DNA of 64,000 nt from assembly GCF_900089775.1 (NCBI RefSeq), contig NZ_FLOB01000002.1, forward strand, positions 62,001 to 126,000, read 5' to 3'. Positions 28,587 to 37,290 of this stretch are shown one piece after another. Each line of letters opens with the position of its first letter. Within the stretch, counting starts at the first letter, position 1. The position numbers and the translations under genes were made by a program. The notes below the pieces were generated by a model that saw only the letters and a list, made by a program, of their open reading frames with translations, was not told the origin of the DNA and made no database searches. Origin of the DNA: Marinomonas spartinae. Its GTDB lineage: Bacteria; Pseudomonadota; Gammaproteobacteria; Pseudomonadales; Marinomonadaceae.

Positions 28587-29498
28587 ATGGCTTTTTCTGT
28601 AGAACAAATGAGATCGGCGTTGAGTGATGGGCTGCTGTCGTTTCCTGTGACGGATTTTGATGCCAGTGGTAAATTTAATGCTGGGACATTCCGTCAGCGC
28701 TTAGAGTCGTTTATTGAGCATGGTGTGTCTGCTATTTTTGTTGCGGGGGGAACGGGTGAGTTTTTCTCTCTGGATGAAGAGGATTATCGCCAAATTGTTG
28801 AGTTATCCGTTGCGACAGTAAAGGGCCGTGTGCCAGTTATTGCTTCTGCAGGACGGAGTGTGTCAGACGCTAAGAAATTCGTTAGCATTGCTGATAAAGC
28901 CGGTTGTGATGGTATTTTGTTGATGCCGCCATTTCTGACGGAATGTCCTGAAGACGGTATTGTGGAGTACGCTAGTCAGGTAATGGCATCAAGCAACATC
29001 CATTTTATCTACTACAATCGTGCCAATGGCAGTTTGTCCGCTGAGCGTGTAAAAGAGCTCGCGGCTCGTAACCCGAATATGGTGTCTTTGAAAGACGGTG
29101 TGGGTAATATTGCCGCGTTGAATGACACCATTAAAACCGTTGGTGATCGTTTGGTTTACATCGGTGGCGTACCAACGGCGGAAATTTTCGCTGAAGCTTA
29201 CTTGTCTATTGGTGTGAATACCTACTCCTCTGCGGTGTTTAACTTTATGCCGGAGATGGCCAATAAGTTTTACAAAGCATTGCGTGCCGGTGAGAAAAAT
29301 ACGGTTACCGCCATTATTAAAGGCTTTTTCATTCCTTTTTGTCGCTTGCGAGATACGAAAAAAGGTTACGCGGTAAGCTTGATCAAAGCAGGGGCGACCA
29401 TCACTGGTCAGTCAGCGGGAGCTGTGCGTGCGCCTTTGACTATGCCCAATGCGGCGGAGTATGCCCAACTAGAAGCGCTTATTAAGAAAAACAGCTAA
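28587..29498 (+). CDS. kdgD: 5-dehydro-4-deoxyglucarate dehydratase
   Basis: 303 residues, class I aldolase (DHDPS-like) TIM barrel. Marks are VAGGTGEFFSL, the Tyr pair FIYYNRANG (about 142-143) and the Schiff-base Lys about 169 in NMVSLKDGVGN. The enzyme decarboxylates and dehydrates 5-dehydro-4-deoxy-glucarate to 2-oxoglutarate semialdehyde plus CO2. GAGGAAG precedes the start. It accepts the product of both GarD and GudD encoded on either side. Confidence 0.93.
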   Translation: MAFSVEQMRSALSDGLLSFPVTDFDASGKFNAGTFRQRLESFIEHGVSAIFVAGGTGEFFSLDEEDYRQIVELSVATVKGRVPVIASAGRSVSDAKKFVSIADKAGCDGILLMPPFLTECPEDGIVEYASQVMASSNIHFIYYNRANGSLSAERVKELAARNPNMVSLKDGVGNIAALNDTIKTVGDRLVYIGGVPTAEIFAEAYLSIGVNTYSSAVFNFMPEMANKFYKALRAGEKNTVTAIIKGFFIPFCRLRDTKKGYAVSLIKAGATITGQSAGAVRAPLTMPNAAEYAQLEALIKKNS

Positions 29499-29621
29499 CT
29501 CCCTTAAGGAGGTTGGGGTTTTGTGTCAGCCTTCTCTTTTTTTTATGAGAGACCTTTTCACAACGGCTGTGGATGCTAATACAGCATTAAAAGGCCTCTA
29601 TGGACAAAGTAGGCCCGTATT

Positions 29622-30947
29622 ATGTTTACAACAATAAAAAAAATGCAGGTTGTTCCTGTCGCCGGTTACGATAGTTTTCTATTAAATTTAAGCGGAGGCC
29701 ATGCTCCTTGGTTTATCCGCACGGTTGTTGTCTTAGAGGATAATGATGGCAATATCGGTCTGGGTGAAGTTCCAGCAACCGATAAAATTATCAACACACT
29801 AGAGCAGTGTCGTGCCATTGTTGAAGGTCAGAACGTTGGAAAATGGAAGTCGATTATTAGTCAGGTTCGTCATGCCATATCAGGCCAATCTGACGATGTG
29901 CGTGGTAATCAAACGTTTGATTTGCGCACCGCGGTCCATGTGATTACTGCGATTGAATCGGCACTGTTGGATTTGGCGGGGCAAAATATGGGATTGCCTG
30001 TTGTCGATTTGCTTGGCCAGTATGGTAAACAGCGTGACGACATAGAAGCACTGGGGTATTTATTCTTTCTAGGGGATCGTACAAAAACCGATTTACCTTA
30101 CCCTGCCTACGATTACCCTCTGGACGATTGGGATGTGGTTCGCGCTAAGGAAGCCACTTCGCCTGAGGCTATTGTTAACCTAGCAAAAGCGGCTTATGCC
30201 CGTTATGGCTTTAAAGATTTTAAATTAAAAGGTGGGGTGCTGGATGGGCATAAAGAAGCAGAGTGTATTGCTGCTTTGTATGAGGCTTTTCCTGATGCCC
30301 GCCTGACACTTGATCCCAATGGGGCTTGGACTCTTCAGCAAGCGATAGACTATTTAACACCAGTGAAACACATGCTGAGTTACGCTGAAGACCCTTGCGG
30401 GCAAGAGGGGGCTTGGTCTGGTCGAGAAACCATGGCCGAATTTAAGCGTCGTACCGGATTGAAAACCGCCACCAATATGATTGCCACTGACTGGCAGCAA
30501 TTGAAGAACGCTGTGCGTTTGGACTCGGTCGATATTCCTTTAGCGGATTGCCATTTTTGGACTATTCAAGGGGCGGTGGCGGTTGGTGAGTTGTGTAACG
30601 AATGGGGCATGACCTGGGGCTCACACAGTAATAATCACTTTGATATTTCTTTGGCAATGATGACCCATGTGGCAGCGGCTTGTCCTGGTGAAGTGACCGC
30701 CATTGATACCCATTGGATTTGGCAAGATGGGCAATGTCTCACCAAAGAGCCGCTTAAGATTCGCGCAGGCAAAATCAAGGTACCGACAAAAGCGGGCCTT
30801 GGCATCGACCTGGATCGCGATAACTTAATACAAGCCCATGAATTGTACAAAACGCTCACATTGGGGCAGCGTGATGACAGTTTGGCGATGCAGTTTTTGA
30901 TCCCAGGTTGGACATTTGATCCGAAAAAACCGGCATTGGTTCGATGA
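29622..30947 (+). CDS. gudD: glucarate dehydratase
   Basis: 441 residues (E. coli GudD about 446), enolase superfamily, mandelate-racemase-like subgroup. The catalytic K-x-K is DFKLKGG (about 201/203), metal ligand Asp about 231 is in LTLDPNGAW, and the His base is in WGSHSNNHFD. Mg2+-dependent dehydration of D-glucarate to 5-dehydro-4-deoxy-glucarate. No ribosome site of note. Together with garD it lets the pathway use both galacturonate- and glucuronate-derived aldarates. Confidence 0.93.
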   Translation: MFTTIKKMQVVPVAGYDSFLLNLSGGHAPWFIRTVVVLEDNDGNIGLGEVPATDKIINTLEQCRAIVEGQNVGKWKSIISQVRHAISGQSDDVRGNQTFDLRTAVHVITAIESALLDLAGQNMGLPVVDLLGQYGKQRDDIEALGYLFFLGDRTKTDLPYPAYDYPLDDWDVVRAKEATSPEAIVNLAKAAYARYGFKDFKLKGGVLDGHKEAECIAALYEAFPDARLTLDPNGAWTLQQAIDYLTPVKHMLSYAEDPCGQEGAWSGRETMAEFKRRTGLKTATNMIATDWQQLKNAVRLDSVDIPLADCHFWTIQGAVAVGELCNEWGMTWGSHSNNHFDISLAMMTHVAAACPGEVTAIDTHWIWQDGQCLTKEPLKIRAGKIKVPTKAGLGIDLDRDNLIQAHELYKTLTLGQRDDSLAMQFLIPGWTFDPKKPALVR

Positions 30948-31032
30948 GTGATGGGTAATGTGTACAGATGAAAACCTTTGCTTGTGGGAGCTGGAACCCT
31001 AGGGTAATGTTCTTATTTTCAGACAAAGATGC

Positions 31033-31800
31033 ATGTTTATCATGAATAGCGAGGGTAAATTGGTAAATCGATTTCAAATTGAACGGGTGGGCAAAAGCGA
31101 TAGCTTAGCCAGTAATGTGGCAAAACAACTGGAGCAACAAATTGCTGCAGGTGCCATAGCCGTAGGAGATAAGCTGCCGACAGAAAATGAGTTGTGTGAT
31201 TTGTTTGGGGTGAGTCGAACGGTTATTCGTGAAGCGATTACACAGTTAAAGTCGTTAGGCTTGGTGGAGACTAAGCGTGGCGTTGGAACCAGTGTATTGA
31301 GAACGCAAGCCGCAGAAACCCTGTTTGCCTATCAAATTGATCCAACCGCCATCGATGATATTTTGCACATTTTAGAAATGCGTATTAGCGTGGAAACCAC
31401 GGCGTGTGAGCTGGCGGCATTGCGTCGTACAGAGGAAGAAGTAGCCCTGTTAGAAGCTCATTTTCAAGCGTTTGATGAGGCACTTAGTCGTGGTGAGTTG
31501 GCTCGCAAGGAAGACTATGAATTTCATTTGGCCATTTGTACCGCAACACGCAACCCGTTTTTAAAGCAATTTTATGAGCAGTTTAATAAGAACGTGATAC
31601 CACGAGCGAATTTAGTAAACAGTGATTTAAAACAGGTCGCAACGGACAGCTATTTACAGCGTGTGCGCTCAGAGCATCTTGAGATACTTAACTGTATTAA
31701 AAACAAAGATGCAGAAGGGGCCAAACAAGCCATGCACAATCATTTGTATCGTGCTTACCATTTGTATCAGCGATACCAGGACAACAATAAATTCGATTAG
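31033..31800 (+). CDS. FadR-subfamily GntR regulator of the uronate/aldarate genes
   Basis: 255 residues. N-terminal GntR winged helix (about 28-90: GDKLPTENELCDLFGVSRTVIREA) and an all-helical FCD ligand-binding domain (about 105-245) with the metal/ligand residues in EDYEFHLAICTATRNPF. Sugar-acid responsive members of this subfamily repress uronate genes until inducer binds. Its place between gudD and the semialdehyde dehydrogenase gene makes it the likely local regulator; TGTATGATG is a candidate target. The start is uncertain (another ATG three codons in). Confidence 0.85.
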   Translation: MFIMNSEGKLVNRFQIERVGKSDSLASNVAKQLEQQIAAGAIAVGDKLPTENELCDLFGVSRTVIREAITQLKSLGLVETKRGVGTSVLRTQAAETLFAYQIDPTAIDDILHILEMRISVETTACELAALRRTEEEVALLEAHFQAFDEALSRGELARKEDYEFHLAICTATRNPFLKQFYEQFNKNVIPRANLVNSDLKQVATDSYLQRVRSEHLEILNCIKNKDAEGAKQAMHNHLYRAYHLYQRYQDNNKFD

Positions 31801-31874
31801 AGTAAGCCAAACTCGCTTTAATCGAGGCCTAGCAACTAGGTATGAGTGTTTTTATAAAAAACTAGGGGAATAGC

Positions 31875-33464
31875 ATGCAAAGCAATACCATTCTTAAGGG
31901 AACATCACTCATCGCAGGTCAAGCTGTATTAGGCTCGGACAAGGCGCTCCATGGCATTAATCCAGCGACTAATGAGGCTCTTGAGCCTGGCTATTTAGGG
32001 TGTAGCAAAGCGCATGTGGATCAAGCGGTTGATGCGGCTTGGCAAGCCTTCGACCTATACCGTGCTTTGGACATTGAAAAAAGAGCGAGCTTTTTAGAAT
32101 GTATTGCGGATGAGATTCTTGCTCTAGGGGATACCTTAGTCGAGCGTGCTGTTGCAGAGAGTGGTCTGCTAAAGGCGCGTATTGAAGGGGAGCGAGGTCG
32201 TACGATGGGGCAACTTCGTTTGTTTGCTTCGGTCATTCGCATGGGAGGATTCAGTGATGCTCGTATTGATCCTGCGATGCCGGATCGTACACCGCTTCCT
32301 CGTGCTGATTTACGTTTGCAAAAAATTCCCTTAGGCCCGGTTGCCGTATTTGGTGCCAGTAATTTTCCATTGGCCTTTTCTGTGGCGGGTGGCGATACGG
32401 CGTCAGCACTGGCGGCGGGGTGCCCAGTGGTAGCGAAAGCCCATCCGGCTCATCCTGGGACATCGGAGCTGATCGGTCGTGCAATTCAAAGCGCTGTGGA
32501 AAAATCGGCTATGCCAGCAGGTGTCTTCTCTTTACTGTTTGTTTCAGATAATCAAATAGCTGGTGAGCTTGTGGCTCATCCTTATATTAAAGCTGTTGGT
32601 TTCACTGGCTCGCGCAAAGGGGGACTGGCGCTGGTCAATATTGCTCAACGTCGCCCTGAACCGATTCCGGTTTACGCGGAAATGAGCAGTATTAATCCGG
32701 TTTTTGTGATGCCCAGTAAATTGGCGACCCAGGCGAAAAAAGTGGCCTCCGGTTTTGTTACCTCATTAGCCATGGGGGCAGGGCAGTTCTGTACTAATCC
32801 TGGTTTGGTGGTTGCATTAGAAGGTGACGGTTTTGATGACTTTTTAGCGCAAGTCGTCGCAGACACCCGTGCATTGAACAGTCAAACGATGCTAACGGGG
32901 GGGATTTACGATGCTTACTGTGCCGGTGTTGCCGCCCTTGAAGCCAATAATAAAGTGACATTAGTGGCGAAAGGACAGCAAGCCTATACGCCAAACCAGT
33001 GCCAAGCCCATGTGTTTGTGACGGAAGCTAGCGCTTTTCTTGCTGATCTGGGAATGGAGGATGAAGTATTCGGGTCGACTTCTTTGATTATAAAATGCCG
33101 TAGCTTAGAAGAATACAAAGCCGTTGCGGAGCATGTGGAAGGCCAGTTGACGATCACTATTCAGATGAATGATGAGGATGTGGAAGCGGTGCGTACTTTG
33201 TTGCCAGTGTTTGAGCGCAAAGCGGGTCGTTTGTTGTGTAATGGCTACCCGACGGGGGTGGAAGTATGTCAAGCCATGGTGCATGGTGGCCCATTCCCTG
33301 CTACCTCTGATAGTCGTTCAACGTCAGTGGGTAGCTCTGCGATAGACCGCTTCTTGCGCCCTGTTTGTTACCAAGATTTCCCCGAAGCCCTAATTCCTTG
33401 TGCGATTAAAGACAGTAACCCTATGTCTATTCCTCAGCTAGTCGATGGTAAGCTCATCGTGTAA
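31875..33464 (+). CDS. 2-oxoglutarate semialdehyde (2,5-dioxovalerate) dehydrogenase
   Basis: 529 residues, aldehyde dehydrogenase of the KGSADH type. FGASNFPLAFSVAGGDTASALAAG is the group-specific cofactor region (here named only by its first part, FGASNFPLAFSV). The general base is Glu about 269 (YAEMSSINP) and the nucleophile Cys about 306 (GQFCTNPG). It oxidises 2-oxoglutarate semialdehyde, the KdgD product, to 2-oxoglutarate with NAD(P)+, closing the pathway into the TCA cycle. AGGGGAA precedes the ATG. Confidence 0.92.
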   Translation: MQSNTILKGTSLIAGQAVLGSDKALHGINPATNEALEPGYLGCSKAHVDQAVDAAWQAFDLYRALDIEKRASFLECIADEILALGDTLVERAVAESGLLKARIEGERGRTMGQLRLFASVIRMGGFSDARIDPAMPDRTPLPRADLRLQKIPLGPVAVFGASNFPLAFSVAGGDTASALAAGCPVVAKAHPAHPGTSELIGRAIQSAVEKSAMPAGVFSLLFVSDNQIAGELVAHPYIKAVGFTGSRKGGLALVNIAQRRPEPIPVYAEMSSINPVFVMPSKLATQAKKVASGFVTSLAMGAGQFCTNPGLVVALEGDGFDDFLAQVVADTRALNSQTMLTGGIYDAYCAGVAALEANNKVTLVAKGQQAYTPNQCQAHVFVTEASAFLADLGMEDEVFGSTSLIIKCRSLEEYKAVAEHVEGQLTITIQMNDEDVEAVRTLLPVFERKAGRLLCNGYPTGVEVCQAMVHGGPFPATSDSRSTSVGSSAIDRFLRPVCYQDFPEALIPCAIKDSNPMSIPQLVDGKLIV

Positions 33465-33490
33465 AGTAACGGTTTTTACAACGAGCTGAT

Positions 33491-33520
33491 AGGGCATGCA
33501 TTGAAATGTATGCCCTTTAT
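33491..33520 (+). terminator. terminator/attenuator before the AEC carrier gene
   Basis: AGGGCATGCATT / AATGTATGCCCT arms around a GA loop (one mismatch-like G-T position) followed by TTATT. It lies between the semialdehyde dehydrogenase stop and the next start, so it probably ends or attenuates transcription there. Confidence 0.65.
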
Positions 33521-33530
33521 TGAGAGAAAT

Positions 33531-34472
33531 ATGTTACTAGAGACCAAAGGCGTTATTTTAGAGGTGGCGGCTCCCGTTTTATTAATGATTGCTGTCGGCG
33601 CTTTTTTGCGGCGGATTCGTTTATTAAACGATGATTTTATTCTCATTAGCTCACGCTTTGTTTTTAAAGTGGCGATGCCGACCTTGCTGTTTTTAGGCAT
33701 GCTGTCGAATAATTTAAGTGGCCTGATCAGTTTGGATTTTGCCCTTTACTTTGCCTCGTCGATCGTTCTGACCTTTTTATTTGCTTGGTTTCTCGCGGTA
33801 AGGCTTGATTTGCCTTCTATGCAGCGAGGGGTATTTGTGCAAATTGCCTTTCGTGGCAATTGTGGCATTTTTAGTCTTGCCCTTGTTGTGAATATGTTTG
33901 GCCAAGAGGGGGTAGCGATAGGCGGCATTATGGCGGGTCTGAGTATTCTGCTGTTTAATGTGCTGGCAGAAGTGATTTTGACGCGCTATAGCAAAGGGCA
34001 TTTGCATCTGGTGTCATTGTTGAAAAGCCTGGTAAAGAACCCGCTGATTCTTGCCATTGTCTTGGGAACGGTTGCGAATCTTATGGGTTTAAAACTGCCT
34101 TTATTTGTTCTCAAAACGGCGCATTTGGTGGGGAACCTTTCTTTGCCTTTGGCCCTAATTTGTATTGGTGGCGCACTGGTGACCAGTGGGTGGGCGTTAC
34201 CAAAACGTTTTCCGATTGCTTTAGCCTGTAAGGTGATTATTAGCCCAGCGTTGTTTACCTTAGTGGCTTTTTTCCTTGGCTTTTCGCAAAAAGAGTTACT
34301 GTTTTTGTTTGTCTTTTTGGCCGCGCCAACAGCGGCATCCGCTTATGTGACGGCGGTGGCAAAAGGCGATGATGGCAAGTCGACTGCCAATGCGATTGCC
34401 ACCTCTACCGTCTTCTCGTCAGTGGTGATCGTGGTTTGTATCCCTATGATTATTGCCATGACTGGCGGTTAA
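33531..34472 (+). CDS. AEC-family transporter
   Basis: 313 residues from the ATG at 33531; an earlier in-frame ATG lies inside the hairpin. About ten hydrophobic segments. MLIAVGAFLR-like start (LLMIAVGAFLRRIRLL), FRGNCGIFSLAL and a C-terminal APTAASAYVTA are typical of auxin-efflux-carrier-like proteins, which in bacteria move malate, malonate or other acids. In this cluster it may export or import an acid intermediate; direction and substrate are unknown. Confidence 0.8.
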   Translation: MLLETKGVILEVAAPVLLMIAVGAFLRRIRLLNDDFILISSRFVFKVAMPTLLFLGMLSNNLSGLISLDFALYFASSIVLTFLFAWFLAVRLDLPSMQRGVFVQIAFRGNCGIFSLALVVNMFGQEGVAIGGIMAGLSILLFNVLAEVILTRYSKGHLHLVSLLKSLVKNPLILAIVLGTVANLMGLKLPLFVLKTAHLVGNLSLPLALICIGGALVTSGWALPKRFPIALACKVIISPALFTLVAFFLGFSQKELLFLFVFLAAPTAASAYVTAVAKGDDGKSTANAIATSTVFSSVVIVVCIPMIIAMTGG

Positions 34473-34510
34473 CATCGTACTTTTATGGGTGAACGAAACA
34501 GGAGGTTACT

Positions 34511-35461
34511 ATGGGGAAAATAGAAGTATTGGTTGTGGCACCTGGCTACCCAACTCAAATGGCCGTGCTAGCAGAACGTTATCAATTACATCGTTATGAC
34601 TTAGCGGATCAAGCTGATAAACAGCAGATAATCAAATCCCATGGAGAAGCCATTCGTGCGGTTATAACAACGGGAGGCGGTGGCTTTTCTGAGTCGTTGT
34701 TGGACCAGCTCCCTAAACTCGAAATCGTTGCCTGCGGCAGTGTTGGCTTTGATTCTATTTGTGTTGAAGAGTGTATCAAGCGAGGTGTGGCAGTAACTAA
34801 TACGCCGGATGTCTTGACCAATGATGTTGCCGATATGGCCTTGATGTTAACGCTTGCTACGGTACGCCGTCTGGTGCCAGGTATGGACTGGGTTCGTCAA
34901 GGGAAATGGCAACAAGATGGTCCGATCCAGCTTAATACTAGGATCGAAGGCAAGCGTATGGGGATTATCGGTCTTGGACGAATTGGTAAAGCCATTGCGA
35001 AACGAGCAGAAAGCTTTGGCATGGAGATTAGTTACTTTGGCCGGCGTCCGCAAGCGGATGTGAGCTACCCCTATTTTTCGAATCTAAAGGAGATGGCGAA
35101 CAATGTGGATATTTTGGTCGCCGCCGTTCCTGGTGGTTCCGAAACACAAGGTATGATTACCCGAGAAGTGCTAGAGGCGTTAGGTGAGCAGGGCTATTTT
35201 ATCAATATTGCTCGTGGTTCGGTGGTCGATGAGCAGGCTTTGGTCGCGCTTCTCGAAGCCGGTGGAATAAAAGGGGCGGGATTAGATGTCTTTGTTGATG
35301 AGCCAAACGTACCAGAAGCCTTATCCACGTTAGACAATGTGGTTCTACAGCCCCATTGTGCAAGTGGCACCCATGAAACACGAGCGGCTATGGCGCAGCT
35401 GGTAGTGGACAATTTGGCGGCCCATTTTAATCAAAAACCACTGTTAACCCCCGTCGGTTAA
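34511..35461 (+). CDS. D-2-hydroxyacid dehydrogenase (GhrB/hydroxypyruvate-reductase-like)
   Basis: 316 residues. NAD(P) Rossmann motif GIIGLGRIGKAIAKR, substrate Arg in NIARGSVVDE, Glu in VDEP and the catalytic His in QPHCASGTHETR. FGRRPQ after the second strand, with two Arg, favours NADPH. Such enzymes reduce glyoxylate, hydroxypyruvate or 2-ketogluconate-type acids. GGAGGT ribosome site. Same strand as the uronate genes, perhaps removing reactive keto-acid side products. Confidence 0.87.
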   Translation: MGKIEVLVVAPGYPTQMAVLAERYQLHRYDLADQADKQQIIKSHGEAIRAVITTGGGGFSESLLDQLPKLEIVACGSVGFDSICVEECIKRGVAVTNTPDVLTNDVADMALMLTLATVRRLVPGMDWVRQGKWQQDGPIQLNTRIEGKRMGIIGLGRIGKAIAKRAESFGMEISYFGRRPQADVSYPYFSNLKEMANNVDILVAAVPGGSETQGMITREVLEALGEQGYFINIARGSVVDEQALVALLEAGGIKGAGLDVFVDEPNVPEALSTLDNVVLQPHCASGTHETRAAMAQLVVDNLAAHFNQKPLLTPVG

Positions 35462-35550
35462 ATTTAGCTATTTTTCGTTGTTACTTCTATTGTTCTAAAG
35501 GTATGAGGACAGGCATTACTTTTTTAGAAAAATAAAACATATGATGACTG

Positions 35551-35600
35551 TTGTATGATGAATTACTTTTGTGTTAAAAAAGTCTTTGCTTGTATGACAA
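35551..35600 (+). promoter_or_regulatory. candidate operator region of the uronate TRAP operon
   Basis: TTGTATGATGAATTAC (35551-35566) contains the shared nonamer TGTATGATG. A second related site TTGTATGACAA lies at 35590-35600. Both are 50-100 bp before the dctP start. Proposed operators for the FadR-type regulator; no clear -35 element is visible. Confidence 0.4.
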
Positions 35601-35652
35601 ACTCGCTTTTTGGATAAGCTCGTTATCAACGACATATTAGGGGATTAAAATA

Positions 35653-36654
35653 ATGATAAAAAAATGTTCCATTAAAAAACTGACTTCAGCATTGCTGTTA
35701 ACTGGCTCCATTGCCGCGACTTTAACCTTGGCGCCATTAGCTCATGCTGATTGGAAAGGTTGGAATGTTCACCCGGCTGGCTATCCCGTCACGGTGGGGA
35801 TTGAATCTTTTATGAAGCATGTTGAGAAGGCCACCGATGGGCGTGTCTCAGGGCGCGTTTATAACGGTGGCATCCTAGGGGATCAAAATGATGCGATCCA
35901 AATGCTGCAAGTAAACGGCATTCAATTTGCGGAGTTTAACCTTGGGCCAATTGGTACCATGGTGCCAGAAGTCAATGTGGTGTCATTGCCTTTTATTTTC
36001 AAAAATGAGTCCCATATGCATCGTGTAATGGATGGCCCAGTAGGGAAAGAGTTGGCTAAAGCTATGGCAAAACAAGGGATTATTGCTTTGGCTTGGTATG
36101 ACTCCGGTTCTCGTTCTTTTTATAACACTAAGCATCCGATCACGAAACCTGCTGATATGAAGGGCATGAAATTCCGAGTTATGAACAACGAATTGTATGT
36201 TGACATGGTCAAGGAGCTAGGTGGTAACGCGACGCCCATGGCGTATTCCGAAGTCTATCAAGCCTTGAAAACGGGCGTTGTAGACGGCGCAGAAAATAAC
36301 TGGCCTTCTTACGATTCCAGCAACCACTATGAAGTGGCTAAATATTACTCGTTAACGCAGCATCTGATTCTTCCTGAAGTATTGGCCGTGAGCAAAGCCG
36401 CGTGGAATAGCTTGTCGCCAGCGGATCAAAAGGCTGTTCGAAAAGCAGCTCAGGACAGTGCTGTACTCGAACGTAAACTGTGGGCAGAGCGTGTACAGAA
36501 AAGCCGTGCCAAATTGCTCAAAGCCGGTGTGATTGTTAATGAAATAAAAGACAAAGCTGCTTTCCAAGCGAAGATGAAGCCTGTCTATGCCGAGGCGGAA
36601 AAAGCGACCCCTGCACTTACTCCTCTGATCAAACAAATTCAAGAAACACCTTAA
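35653..36654 (+). CDS. TRAP transporter substrate-binding protein (DctP family), uronate cluster
   Basis: 333 residues with a signal peptide ending near AHA-DW. TRAP binding-protein fold. The conserved Arg that holds the ligand carboxylate is in MKGMKFRV, followed by TPMAYSEVYQALKTGVVDGAENN. Position next to udh and the aldarate genes suggests galacturonate/glucuronate or the aldarate as ligand. This is an inference from context, as family members also bind C4-dicarboxylates and other sugar acids. Confidence 0.88.
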   Translation: MIKKCSIKKLTSALLLTGSIAATLTLAPLAHADWKGWNVHPAGYPVTVGIESFMKHVEKATDGRVSGRVYNGGILGDQNDAIQMLQVNGIQFAEFNLGPIGTMVPEVNVVSLPFIFKNESHMHRVMDGPVGKELAKAMAKQGIIALAWYDSGSRSFYNTKHPITKPADMKGMKFRVMNNELYVDMVKELGGNATPMAYSEVYQALKTGVVDGAENNWPSYDSSNHYEVAKYYSLTQHLILPEVLAVSKAAWNSLSPADQKAVRKAAQDSAVLERKLWAERVQKSRAKLLKAGVIVNEIKDKAAFQAKMKPVYAEAEKATPALTPLIKQIQETP

Positions 36655-36705
36655 GCTATTGAGGCCTTGGAAAGATGTTACGAGAAAAGGTCTCTCAATG
36701 TTGGG

Positions 36706-36733
36706 AGCCACTGTCCTTTACTGGTCAGTGGCT
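36706..36733 (+). other. intercistronic hairpin dctP/dctQ (uronate TRAP)
   Basis: AGCCACTG / CAGTGGCT perfect 8-bp stem with a 12-base loop in the 104-bp gap after dctP, with no U-run. Likely an mRNA-stabilising or partial-termination element giving more binding protein than membrane subunits. Confidence 0.55.
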
Positions 36734-36758
36734 ATCATTGACTTTGTAGAAGAGTAAT

Positions 36759-37289
36759 GTGATGACTGCTTCAATTAGGGCCTCTTTTGTTAAGCGTTTT
36801 TTGGACGCACTTGCTTTTTTAGCCATGACGATCTCTGGTCTATGTATGATTGTACTGGTGATGTCGTTTGGGTTGCTTGTCTATGGTCGATATGTATTAA
36901 ACAACACACCCACTTGGGTGGAACAAATGGCCATGCTATTGATCATCACCATTACCTTTTTGGGGGCTGCCGTCGGAATCCATGAAAGAACCCATCTTAG
37001 TGTTGATATGGTCTCTTTACTGTTGCCAGAAAAGGTCAATCGTGTGATTGATATACTGATCGACACCTCTCTTGCAGGGTTCGGTGCAGCCATGCTCTAT
37101 TATTGCCACGAACTGATGACGTTTGGCTGGTACCGCTTAATTCCCTTATTAGGTATTCCCGATGGCCTTCGTTATGCTCCCGTTATGGTGGCAGGCGGGC
37201 TTATCTTTGTCTTTTCTTTATACCGTATCTTAGTTGGCATTCAAAAATTGTTTGCTAAGCAATCAGTTGTTGCCAATGGAGGACAATAA
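36759..37289 (+). CDS. TRAP transporter small permease (DctQ)
   Basis: 176 residues with four hydrophobic segments (about 15-40, 50-70, 90-110, 135-155). The family segment WVEQMAMLLIITITFLGAAVG is cut here to WVEQMAMLLIITITFLGA. DctQ joins DctM to form the sodium-driven membrane unit. Ends 1 bp before the dctM ATG, so the two are translationally coupled. Confidence 0.88.
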   Translation: MMTASIRASFVKRFLDALAFLAMTISGLCMIVLVMSFGLLVYGRYVLNNTPTWVEQMAMLLIITITFLGAAVGIHERTHLSVDMVSLLLPEKVNRVIDILIDTSLAGFGAAMLYYCHELMTFGWYRLIPLLGIPDGLRYAPVMVAGGLIFVFSLYRILVGIQKLFAKQSVVANGGQ

Positions 37290-37290
37290 T

